64,000 bases of DNA from Pigmentiphaga sp. H8. GTDB lineage: Bacteria > Pseudomonadota > Gammaproteobacteria > Burkholderiales > Burkholderiaceae_B. The translations under genes and the position numbers were made by a program. This document shows, piece after piece, positions 44,945 to 52,529 of this stretch. Numbering within the stretch: position 1 is the first letter of the stretch; every line of letters starts with the position of its first letter. Under the pieces are notes generated by a model, which ran no database searches, had not been told where the DNA came from, and saw only the letters and a list, made by a program, of their open reading frames with translations. The stretch lies in assembly GCF_003854895.1 (NCBI RefSeq), contig NZ_CP033966.1, forward strand, positions 4,774,001-4,838,000. The letters run 5' to 3'.

Positions 44945-44973
44945 ATTATAGAGAGATGTTTTGTGCGATGCAA
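44945..44973 (-). promoter_or_regulatory. Promoter of sRNA copy 2
   Basis: On the minus strand, TTGCAT (44973-44968) and TATAAT (44950-44945) are separated by 17 bp. The boxes match those of copy 1 while much of the spacer differs, so each copy has its own promoter. Confidence 0.8.
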
Positions 44974-45251
44974 GAACCTCCTAGGGTTGTTGCCTACGTA
45001 CAAAAACCAATGTGGATGCGGACAAAAAAAACCACATCAAATCAATCACTTAAATACAAACCACCCACCCACTCCGCAACACTATCAACCAAAAATCAAG
45101 GGCGGGAACAGCTTGGCCGGGGGGCGCGACCATTTGTCGCAGTTTTCGCTGCATCGCAGCATAGCCTGGCTCCCCAACAGCCGCGAAACCCGCTTCCCAC
45201 CCGCTATCATCGTGCTGATTAGCCAACTTCTATCGCAGCACGAGGAATATC

Positions 45252-45677
45252 ATGGAATGCATCGTAAGCTGGGGCGGCCCGCAGGGCATGCTGTTCACCG
45301 CCCAGACGGGCAGCGGCCACGTCGCCGTCATGGACGGCGCGCCGGACGGCGGGGGCAACAACCTCGCCCCCCGGCCGATGGAACTGGTGCTGGCCGGCAC
45401 TGGCGGCTGCACGGCTTATGACGTCGTCCTGATCCTGAAGCGCGGCCGCCACGCCGTGCGCGGCTGCACGGTGGCGCTCAAGGCCGAGCGGGCCGATACG
45501 GATCCCAAGGTCTTCACCAAGATCCATTTCGCCTTCACGGTCACGGGCAAGAACCTTCCGGCCGCAGCGGTGGAACGCGCGGTGCAGCTTTCCCACGAAA
45601 AGTATTGCTCGGCCTCGGCCATGCTGGAAAAAACCGCCGAACTGACCTGGTCGGTGGAAATCGTCGAAGCCGACTGA
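45252..45677 (+). CDS. OsmC family protein
   Basis: A 141-residue OsmC/Ohr-family protein. The two redox cysteines are C53 (GTGGCTAYD) and C119 (HEKYCSASAM), as needed for thiol-dependent hydroperoxide reduction. The short form without the OsmC N-terminal extension resembles the YhfA-like branch. Convergent with coq7, 6 bp apart. Confidence 0.88.
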   Translation: MECIVSWGGPQGMLFTAQTGSGHVAVMDGAPDGGGNNLAPRPMELVLAGTGGCTAYDVVLILKRGRHAVRGCTVALKAERADTDPKVFTKIHFAFTVTGKNLPAAAVERAVQLSHEKYCSASAMLEKTAELTWSVEIVEAD

Positions 45678-45683
45678 CGCAGC

Positions 45684-46367
45684 TCAGAGGTAATAGGCGG
45701 TGGAGGTCATGACCTTGGACCCGCACCGCATCGCTGCCCGCACCGGCGCGGGCAGCTCGGCGCCGCCGCGCTGCTCCGCCGTCACCCTGTGCTGGCGCTC
45801 GTCGGCGGCCATGCGCTCGACGATGGCGCGCGAGCGCGCATCGTTGGCCGGTAGCGTACCCAGGTGTCCGTCCAGGTGGCGCTCCACCTGCCGCTCGGTT
45901 TCCGCCATGAAACCCAGGTTCCAGGCATCACCCGCCCTGCCCGCCAGCATGCCCAGCCCGAAGGCCCCGGCGTACCAGAACGGATTCAACAGGCTGGAGT
46001 GCGAACGCAGTTCGCGCAGGCGGTCGTCCAGCCAGGCCAGGTGATCGGTCTCCTCGGCCGCCGCGTCCAGGAACACCTGGCGCGTATCCGGCTTGTCGCA
46101 AACCAGCGCCTGCCCCCGGTACAGGGCCTGGGCGCACACTTCCCCTACGTGATTGACGCGCATCAGGCCGGCCGCGTGCTTGCGCTCGGACTCCGTCAAT
46201 GCCGGCCCGCCCGCCTCGTCGGACGAGTCGTCGACGGCGGACAGGCGCCCCGCCGGATTCGGACGCTGCGCGGACACCGAGCCCGTCAACACCCACACGG
46301 CGCGGTCCGCCTCGGATAGCACCCGATCCAGCAGGGAAATACGGCGAAAGGATGCGGTTCCCGACAT
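45684..46367 (-). CDS. coq7: 2-polyprenyl-3-methyl-6-methoxy-1,4-benzoquinone monooxygenase (Coq7)
   Basis: A 227-residue di-iron hydroxylase for the last hydroxylation in ubiquinone synthesis. Iron ligands are visible as the repeated E and ExxH pattern: NHVGEVCAQ, AAEETDHLAWL, ETERQVERHL and ADERQHR. The ATG at 46367 gives the usual length; the in-frame extension to 46529 is not conserved. Confidence 0.92.
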   Translation of the reverse strand: MSGTASFRRISLLDRVLSEADRAVWVLTGSVSAQRPNPAGRLSAVDDSSDEAGGPALTESERKHAAGLMRVNHVGEVCAQALYRGQALVCDKPDTRQVFLDAAAEETDHLAWLDDRLRELRSHSSLLNPFWYAGAFGLGMLAGRAGDAWNLGFMAETERQVERHLDGHLGTLPANDARSRAIVERMAADERQHRVTAEQRGGAELPAPVRAAMRCGSKVMTSTAYYL

Positions 46368-46569
46368 TTGCGACCTCCGGTCCGGACACGGCCGGACAGC
46401 GACACGAACAGATTCCAGTATAGGCAATCCCCGATTCGTTGTTCTTGAACAACGTCCGGCGCGACGCAACCCCGCTGTCATTTTCGCCTCATGTTGGATC
46501 GTCATCCTCTCGTCCGAGCACCTGAGCAATTTCCTCGTGCCCCATCACAAATCCATCTGGAGTTCTCAA

Positions 46570-47613
46570 TTGAAAAAGACCCTCATCGCCGCCGCGCTGC
46601 TGGCCGGTTTCGCCGGCACCGCGCAAGCCCAGAGCGTGACGCTGTACGGTATCGTCGACATGGGATTCATGAACAGCAAGCAGGACGGCCAATCCGCCGT
46701 CAACGGGCTGGATAGCGGCATCGCCGGCAGCTCGCGCTTCGGCCTGCGCGGTGTGGAAGACCTGGGCAACGGCCTGAAGGCCAACTTCCAGCTGGAAAGC
46801 GGCTTCAAGGCCGACACCGGCATCCAGAGCGCCAGCGGCCAGCTGTTCGACCGCGCCGCTTGGGTGGGCGTGTCGGGCAACTTCGGTGAAGTCCGCCTGG
46901 GCCGCCAGGACACCCTGGGCTTCAACTGGTTCCGCGGCGCCATCAACCCCTTCGGCAACGCCTACTCGCAAGCCCAGAGCAAGACCGTCTTCAACGTGAG
47001 CGGCGTGGATGACCGCGTCAGCAACAGCGCGTTCTATCTGTCGCCCAAGTTCAGCGGCTTCCAGGTCGGCGCCGGCTACAGCTTCAACGCCAACAGCAGC
47101 GAAACCGCCGGCAACGACGCCGACAACTCGGTGTACTCGCTGGGTCTGCGCTATCAGAACGGCCCGCTGCTGGCCGTCCTGACCTATGAACAGAAAAATG
47201 CCGCCGACCTGGCTCCCGGTGCGGGCGTGGGCGGTTCCGACCTGAAGAACATCCAGCTGGGCGCCACCTACGACTTCGGCGTGGCCAAGCTGCACGCCGG
47301 CTACGGCCGCCTGCAGAACTCGGGCTACAAGTCGAGCTCCGAGAAGGAAAACTCGTACTTGCTGGGCGTGACCGTGCCGTTCGGCGCCCACTCCGTGTTC
47401 GCCAGCTACCAGCGCAACGACAACGCCAATATCAACGCCGGCCGCGCCGACAAGTCCATCAACGGCTACGCCATCGGCTACAACTACAAGCTGTCCAAGC
47501 GCACCATGATCTACGCCCTGCTCAACCAGTACACCGACGTGATCGTCCGCACGGACAACAAGGCCCTGGGCGACAAGCGCGAAATCGCCATCGGCCTGCA
47601 GCACAAGTTCTAA
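46570..47613 (+). CDS. Outer-membrane porin (Gram-negative general porin, first of tandem pair)
   Basis: A 347-residue trimeric beta-barrel porin. The signal peptide KKTLIAAALLAGFAGTAQA is followed by QSVTLYGIVDMG, the standard betaproteobacterial porin start, and the protein ends in phenylalanine (LQHKF) as BAM substrates do. The start codon is TTG at 46570, chosen because GGAG lies 8 bp upstream and it begins exactly at the signal peptide; no ATG exists there. Two hairpins follow the gene. Confidence 0.92.
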   Translation: MKKTLIAAALLAGFAGTAQAQSVTLYGIVDMGFMNSKQDGQSAVNGLDSGIAGSSRFGLRGVEDLGNGLKANFQLESGFKADTGIQSASGQLFDRAAWVGVSGNFGEVRLGRQDTLGFNWFRGAINPFGNAYSQAQSKTVFNVSGVDDRVSNSAFYLSPKFSGFQVGAGYSFNANSSETAGNDADNSVYSLGLRYQNGPLLAVLTYEQKNAADLAPGAGVGGSDLKNIQLGATYDFGVAKLHAGYGRLQNSGYKSSSEKENSYLLGVTVPFGAHSVFASYQRNDNANINAGRADKSINGYAIGYNYKLSKRTMIYALLNQYTDVIVRTDNKALGDKREIAIGLQHKF

Positions 47614-47624
47614 GCCCTGCTCCC

Positions 47625-47650
47625 CATGGGCCGGGTCGCCCCGGCCCATG
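47625..47650. terminator. Long perfect hairpin after the first porin
   Basis: CATGGGCCGGG and CCCGGCCCATG form an 11-bp perfect stem with a TCGC loop, 12 bp after the porin stop, followed by only three T residues. It probably stabilises or ends the porin mRNA. Confidence 0.6.
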
Positions 47651-47683
47651 TTTCGAAGTGCTTACTTCAGCAGTGAGTGTTTT

Positions 47684-47716
47684 CCCGTCTTCGGTTCGGC
47701 TGAAGACGGGCTTTTT
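47684..47716 (+). terminator. Rho-independent terminator between the porins
   Basis: CCCGTCTTC and GAAGACGGG form a 9-bp stem followed by CTTTTT. It separates the two porin genes into different transcripts. The rest of the 47614-47953 gap is the leader and promoter region of the second porin; no gene is seen. Confidence 0.85.
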
Positions 47717-47953
47717 CGTCAGTTTTTTGCGGAAAAACAACGAAAGCCGTAAGAATAAGTAAAAACCCGGCCCTCACCCGCCTCCGCACTTGGTAGTAAC
47801 CCGCATTCTTTGCTGCAATATGACCAACTTCCTACCAGGAAGCTCTGGTTTTCCCGCAGCAAACGGATACCCGACGATGGATCCGCGCATTCCATCCGGC
47901 GCCTCGCACCCCCCGTCTGCCGCGACAGCCAGATCAATCATGGAGATGTACGA

Positions 47954-48979
47954 ATGAAAAAGACCCTGATCGCTGCCGCCGTCCTGGCTGGCATGGCTGG
48001 TACCGCGCACGCGCAAAGCTCGGTCACCCTGTACGGCATCATGGATATGGGCTACCTGTATTCCAAGACCGAAGGCATGAAGGCCCGCAACGCGCTGGAC
48101 AGCGGCCTGCAAAGCGAATCGCGCTTCGGCCTGCGTGGCTCGGAAGACCTGGGCAACGGCCTGAAGGCCAACTTCCTGCTGGAAGCCGGCATCAACGCCG
48201 ACGACGGCACCTCGTCGCAGTCGGGCCTGTTCAACCGCCAGTCGTGGGTGGGCCTGTCGTCCAACACGCTGGGTGAGATCCGTCTGGGCCGCCAGTTCAT
48301 CCTGGGCTCGCAATTCTTCACCAACATCGATCCGTTCGGCACGACCTTCCGCCAGGCCGGCATGGGCTCGACCTTCATCGCCGCCAACCAGGTCCGTAAC
48401 AGCAACAGCGTGATGTACTTCTCGCCGACCTGGAACGGCTTCCAAGGCGCCATCGGCTACAGCTTCAACCGTTCGACCAACGAAAGCCCGGTCGCCGGCA
48501 CCAACAACCGCGCCATCACCTCGGGCCTGCGCTACGCCAACGGCCCCATCGAAGTCGCCCTGACCTACGACCAGGTCGAGCCCTCGACCGGCGGCAACGT
48601 CGGCCGTTCGACCCAGTTGGGCGGTACGTATGACTTCGGCGTGGTCAAGCTGCACGCCGCCATCGCCGACCAGCGCAACGTCGCGGTCAACGTTGGCGAC
48701 ATCCCGGGCTGGAATGGCCGCTTCGCCAAGAAGACCCTGTCGTACATGGTCGGCGCGTCGGCTCCGGTCGGCACCGGCTCGCTGTTCGGTTCGTACCAGA
48801 AGGCCAAGGACTGGGACATCGAAGGCTTCAGCGTCGGCTACACCTACCCGCTGTCGCGTCGTACCAACGCCTACGCCTTCTTCAGCAACATGGACAACGT
48901 TGGTCACTACGGCAGCGCCGTCACGACCGGCGACAAGACCACCCGCCAATTCGGCGTCGGCCTGCGTCACATGTTCTAA
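47954..48979 (+). CDS. Outer-membrane porin (second of tandem pair)
   Basis: A 341-residue porin. The signal peptide MKKTLIAAAVLAGMAGTAHA precedes QSSVTLYGIMDMG, and the C-terminus ends LRHMF. It is a paralog of the gene at 46570 with the same FGLRGxEDLGNGLKANF segment but divergent loops. The normal ATG contrasts with the TTG start of its neighbour. It probably carries solute diffusion through the outer membrane. Confidence 0.94.
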   Translation: MKKTLIAAAVLAGMAGTAHAQSSVTLYGIMDMGYLYSKTEGMKARNALDSGLQSESRFGLRGSEDLGNGLKANFLLEAGINADDGTSSQSGLFNRQSWVGLSSNTLGEIRLGRQFILGSQFFTNIDPFGTTFRQAGMGSTFIAANQVRNSNSVMYFSPTWNGFQGAIGYSFNRSTNESPVAGTNNRAITSGLRYANGPIEVALTYDQVEPSTGGNVGRSTQLGGTYDFGVVKLHAAIADQRNVAVNVGDIPGWNGRFAKKTLSYMVGASAPVGTGSLFGSYQKAKDWDIEGFSVGYTYPLSRRTNAYAFFSNMDNVGHYGSAVTTGDKTTRQFGVGLRHMF

Positions 48980-49043
48980 GTCGGCGGTGGGAGCGCCTGG
49001 CGCGCTCCCGCACGCGCCCAGAACCCCCTGGGCGTACGCTGGA

Positions 49044-49080
49044 AAAAACCCGGACCGGAAACGGCCCGGGTTTTTCTTTT
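49044..49080. terminator. Bidirectional terminator between porin and lysR
   Basis: AACCCGG and CCGGGTT arms with an inner CCG-GAAA-CGG hairpin, flanked by A residues on the left and T residues on the right, serve both the porin (plus) and the converging lysR gene (minus). Confidence 0.8.
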
Positions 49081-49090
49081 TGGGCGCGCC

Positions 49091-49996
49091 CTATCCGCCC
49101 CGCACCGCGCGGGGGATGGACCGCTTCAGGAGATCGCAGAAATCGTCGGCGCACGGCGGCAGCTTGCGGCCCCGGTCGCGCAATTCGTAGAACTCCAGTT
49201 CGACCAAGGGCGAGCCCAGCGGCTCGAGCCGGATGCCGCGCCCCCGGCAGGCGGGGACGGCGGTCGACGGCAGGATGGCGATGCCGCGCCCGGCCTCGGC
49301 CAGGCCGATCTGGGTTTCGATGAAATTGACCACGAAGCGGGGCGGCGCCTCATGGCCGACCAGGGCCAGGTTCTTGTCGATCAACTGCTGCAAGGGATTG
49401 TCGAAAGGCAGGTTGATGAAGGATTCTCCCGCCAGCGCGCTCCACGAACGGGGTGACCGCGCCAGCTGGAACCGTGGCGCGGCGCTGGCCGCCACCAGCG
49501 AAAAATGAAACAGCGGCTGGCGCAGCAGGCCCGGCGCCGCCTTGATGAACATGCCCAGCCCGACGTCCAGGTGCCCCGCGCGCACCATGCTGGACACCGA
49601 AGGCAGGTCGGTATCCACGATGGTCAGCCGCACGCCCGGATGACGCTGCTCGAAGGCCGCCACGACCGGGGGCAACAGGTAGGAGCAGGTCAGCGGCGGC
49701 GCGCCGACCGACAGCGTGGTATTGGCGCGCTGCGCCGACCGCCCCACCTGCTCCACGATCTCCTCGATCCGCTTGACGTTCTGCTCGGCCACGGCGCGGA
49801 ACTCGGCGCCGAACTGCGTCAGCGTGACCTGCCGCGTGGTGCGGTCGAACAGGCGAAAGCCCAGCTGCCCTTCCAGCTCCCGGATCATCAGGCTCAGGCC
49901 AGATTGGGCGATGTGCAGTTGTTCGGCCGCGCGGGAGAAATTCCGCTGCTGGGCCAGCAACAGGAAGGCCTTGAGCTGGCGGTGGGAAATGTTCAT
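49091..49996 (-). CDS. LysR-family transcriptional regulator
   Basis: A 301-residue LysR protein. The helix-turn-helix is MNISHRQLKAFLLLAQQRNF and onward through SGLSLMIRELE. I chose the ATG at 49996; a TTG 30 bp upstream is in frame. It is divergent from the Bug receptor/FAD monooxygenase genes at 50107-52364, the classic LysR arrangement, so those are its probable targets. Confidence 0.9.
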   Translation of the reverse strand: MNISHRQLKAFLLLAQQRNFSRAAEQLHIAQSGLSLMIRELEGQLGFRLFDRTTRQVTLTQFGAEFRAVAEQNVKRIEEIVEQVGRSAQRANTTLSVGAPPLTCSYLLPPVVAAFEQRHPGVRLTIVDTDLPSVSSMVRAGHLDVGLGMFIKAAPGLLRQPLFHFSLVAASAAPRFQLARSPRSWSALAGESFINLPFDNPLQQLIDKNLALVGHEAPPRFVVNFIETQIGLAEAGRGIAILPSTAVPACRGRGIRLEPLGSPLVELEFYELRDRGRKLPPCADDFCDLLKRSIPRAVRGG

Positions 49997-50025
49997 GTCG
50001 GTGCATTGATGCAGATATCTGATCA

Positions 50026-50043
50026 ATTCATACTTTATTCATA
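50026..50043. promoter_or_regulatory. Direct repeat in the divergent lysR-bug promoter
   Basis: ATTCATA occurs twice (50026-50032 and 50037-50043), 11 bp apart or one helical turn, in an AT-rich divergent promoter. It could be part of a LysR binding site. Confidence 0.35.
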
Positions 50044-50106
50044 TTTCACTCACGTATAAAGCTCGTATTGAATGGCGATCGTTCCTGTCCCACCAGAGAG
50101 GTCGAT

Positions 50107-51099
50107 ATGCCCACCCGTCGCTGCATCTCCCGTCGCTCGTTCCGTAGTGCCTGTGCCGGGCTGCTGGCGCTGGCCGCCTGCGCGGCCCACGCGGACGAGC
50201 CCTATCCCACGCGTCCCATCCGCATCATCGTGCCCTTCTCCGCCGGCGGCGGCATCGACGTGCTGGGCCGGACCATCGGCCAGAAACTGTCCGAGACCTG
50301 GCAGTACGCCGCGGTGGTGGAAAACCGCCCCGGCGCCAGCGGCAACATCGGCACCGACCTGGCCGCGCGGGCCGCTCCCGACGGCTACACCTACCTGATG
50401 ACGGCCAACACCATCATCATGACGCCGAGCTTCATGCAGGGCGTCACCTTCGATCCGGTCAAGGACTTCGCGCCGGTGATGCCCATCGCCATCGGCAGCC
50501 TCGCGCTGGTGACCCGTCCGGACTTCCCCGCCAGGTCGGTGCCCCAGTTGATCGAGCTGGCCAGGAAGCAGCCGCACAAGCTCAACTACGGCTCGCCCGG
50601 TACCGGCACGCCGCATCACCTGGCCATGGAACTGGTCAAGCAGCGCGCCGGCATCGACGTGGTCCACGTGCCCTACAAAGGCTCGGGCGGGCTGGTCAAC
50701 GACGTGCTGTCGGGCCAGGTGGACCTGGCCTTCGTGCCCGTCCACCAGGCGCTGCAATTCGCCCGCGCCGGCAAGATGCAGATGCTGGCCGCCGGCGGCA
50801 CGCGGCGCACCGCCGTGACGCCCGACATCCCCTCGCTGGCGGAGGCCTCCGGCATCGCCGACGTCGATGTCGACATGTGGTACGGCCTCTACCTGCCCGC
50901 CGGCACGCCGCCGGCCATCGTCGCCAAGGTGAACGCCGAAGTCGCTCGGATCCTGAAGATGCCGGACGTGGTCAAGAGCCTGTCCATGCAGGGCCTGCAG
51001 CCCAGCGGCGGCACCCCGGACGACCTCGCGCGGCTGACCCGCGACGACTTCCAGCGCTGGGCCGGCGTCATCCGGCAGGCCGGCCTTTCATCCCAATAG
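50107..51099 (+). CDS. Bug-family tripartite tricarboxylate receptor
   Basis: A 330-residue periplasmic receptor. The N-terminus has SRRSFRSACAGLLALAACAAHA, here noted as a twin-arginine motif plus hydrophobic core, so Tat export is likely. IRIIVPFSAGGGIDVLGR follows. ATG at 50107 is preferred because the signal begins there and GAGAGG lies upstream. It precedes an FAD monooxygenase gene by about 30 bp. Confidence 0.9.
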   Translation: MPTRRCISRRSFRSACAGLLALAACAAHADEPYPTRPIRIIVPFSAGGGIDVLGRTIGQKLSETWQYAAVVENRPGASGNIGTDLAARAAPDGYTYLMTANTIIMTPSFMQGVTFDPVKDFAPVMPIAIGSLALVTRPDFPARSVPQLIELARKQPHKLNYGSPGTGTPHHLAMELVKQRAGIDVVHVPYKGSGGLVNDVLSGQVDLAFVPVHQALQFARAGKMQMLAAGGTRRTAVTPDIPSLAEASGIADVDVDMWYGLYLPAGTPPAIVAKVNAEVARILKMPDVVKSLSMQGLQPSGGTPDDLARLTRDDFQRWAGVIRQAGLSSQ

Positions 51100-51131
51100 A
51101 AACCAATATCCCAATACCAAGAGGAGTCTTC

Positions 51132-52364
51132 ATGGAAGTCATGATCGTGGGCGGCGGCATAGGCGGCCTGACCCTGGCGCTGTCGCTGCACAAGGTGGGC
51201 ATCGCCGCCCGGGTGTTCGAAGCGGCGCCGGAAATCCAGGCGCTGGGCGTGGGCGTGAGCCTGCTGCCGCACTCGACCCGCGTTCTGGGCGAACTGGGCC
51301 TGAACGAGGCGCTGGCGCGGGTGGCCGTCACCACCACGACCACCACCTTCTTCAACCGCTTCGGGCAACACGTCTATTCCGAGCCGACCGGCCGGCAGGC
51401 GGGCTACGAGTGGCCGCAGTTCCAGGTCCATCGCGGCGACCTGCAGAGGATCCTGCTCGAAGCCTGCCGCGAGCGCCTGGGCGCGGACCGCATCGTCGCG
51501 GGCCATCGCTGCACCGGGTTCACGCAGACGCCCGGCGGCGTCACCGCCTCGTTCGTCGATCCCGCGGGCAACCCTCTCGCGCCCCGCACGGCCGATGCGC
51601 TGATCGCCTGCGACGGCCTGCACTCGGTGATCCGCAAGCAGTTGCATCCCGGCGAAGGCGAACCGGTCTACTCCGGGGTCAACATGTGGCGCGGCGTCAC
51701 CCGCTGGAAGCCCTATTTCGACGGCGCCACGTATGTCCGCGGCGGCTGGCTGACGCCGGGCAAGATGGTCATCTACCCGATCCGCAACGCGCTCGACGCC
51801 GACGGACTGCAACTGATCAACTGGGTGGCCGAGGTGACGACGCCCCGCTACGAACGCCGCGACTGGAATCGGCGCGGAAGGCTGGAGGACTTCATCGGCG
51901 TCTTCGAGGACTGGCGCTTCGACTGGCTGGACGTACCCGCCATGATCCGGGCCGCGGACGTCCTGCTCGAATTCCCCATGGTGGACCAGGATCCGCTGCC
52001 GTGGTGGACGCAGGGCCGGGTCACCCTGCTGGGCGACGCGGCGCACCCCATGATCCCGCGCGGCTCGAACGGCGCGGGCCAGGCCATCCTGGACGCGCGC
52101 GCCCTGGCCGCCGCGCTGGCCGCGGAACCGGACGTGCCGGCCGCGCTGGGCCGGTATGAAGCGCAGCGCCGGCCGGCCACGACGGACATCGTGCTGACCA
52201 ACCGCAAGACGCCTCCCGACGCCATCCTGAAGGAGGTCTACGAACGCACGGGCGACCGTCCGTTCCGGCATATCGACGACGTCATCAGCCAGGAGGAGCT
52301 GGCCGCCATTTCCAACGGCTACAAGCGCGTGGCGGGCTACGACCTGGCCTCGCTGTCCCGGTAG
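51132..52364 (+). CDS. FAD-dependent aromatic monooxygenase
   Basis: A 410-residue class A flavin monooxygenase of the salicylate/hydroxybenzoate hydroxylase type. It has the FAD motif MIVGGGIGGLTLALSL, the DG motif region ALIACDGLHSVIRKQL and the second FAD motif LLGDAAHPMIPRGSNGAGQA. It hydroxylates an aromatic ring using NAD(P)H and O2. GAGGAG before the ATG at 51132 sets the start. Forms a two-gene unit with the Bug receptor, likely under the divergent LysR. Confidence 0.9.
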   Translation: MEVMIVGGGIGGLTLALSLHKVGIAARVFEAAPEIQALGVGVSLLPHSTRVLGELGLNEALARVAVTTTTTTFFNRFGQHVYSEPTGRQAGYEWPQFQVHRGDLQRILLEACRERLGADRIVAGHRCTGFTQTPGGVTASFVDPAGNPLAPRTADALIACDGLHSVIRKQLHPGEGEPVYSGVNMWRGVTRWKPYFDGATYVRGGWLTPGKMVIYPIRNALDADGLQLINWVAEVTTPRYERRDWNRRGRLEDFIGVFEDWRFDWLDVPAMIRAADVLLEFPMVDQDPLPWWTQGRVTLLGDAAHPMIPRGSNGAGQAILDARALAAALAAEPDVPAALGRYEAQRRPATTDIVLTNRKTPPDAILKEVYERTGDRPFRHIDDVISQEELAAISNGYKRVAGYDLASLSR

Positions 52365-52370
52365 GCAGCA

Positions 52371-52402
52371 CGCGGGGCGGGCACCGTGGCTTGCCCCGCG
52401 TC
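52371..52402 (+). terminator. GC-rich hairpin after the monooxygenase gene
   Basis: ACGCGGGGC and GCCCCGCGT form a perfect 9-bp stem 6 bp after the stop. There is no T run, so termination would be weak. Confidence 0.45.
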
Positions 52403-52409
52403 CCTTCCG

Positions 52410-52430
52410 TATCGAGAAATATTCTCGATA
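52410..52430. promoter_or_regulatory. Perfect 21-bp palindrome upstream of the RND efflux operon
   Basis: TATCGAGAA and TTCTCGATA flank a 3-bp centre, 100 bp before the outer-membrane gene. A half-site TATCGAG recurs at 52463-52469. The size and symmetry fit a TetR- or similar dimer repressor; no such regulator gene is in the window. Confidence 0.65.
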
Positions 52431-52529
52431 TTCACGACTTCCTAATATCTTTTCGATTACGCTATCGAGTCGTCCATGCATCTTAACTGTGCGGACCGAC
52501 GGTGATCCCGCCGGCATCCGCCCTCCAGC

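Larger units (their letters stand above)
44416..44973. repeat. Direct repeat of a ~180-bp sRNA unit
   Basis: Two copies in the same orientation, 44416-44593 and 44794-44973, start about 380 bp apart. From the terminator through the transcript body there are only about five differences in 125 bases, while the promoter spacer and the ~200 bp between copies differ freely. The pattern fits selection on the RNA. Confidence 0.9.

Noticed and set aside
44487..45421. Two plus-strand ORFs starting MGFAGLSDDAEGP and MSFAGLSDDAEGP, with GGAGGAG upstream
   Set aside because: They overlap the twin RNA units in antisense; the shared peptide follows from the conserved RNA, and the ORFs diverge right after the repeat. 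The promoter and T-run terminators point the other way.
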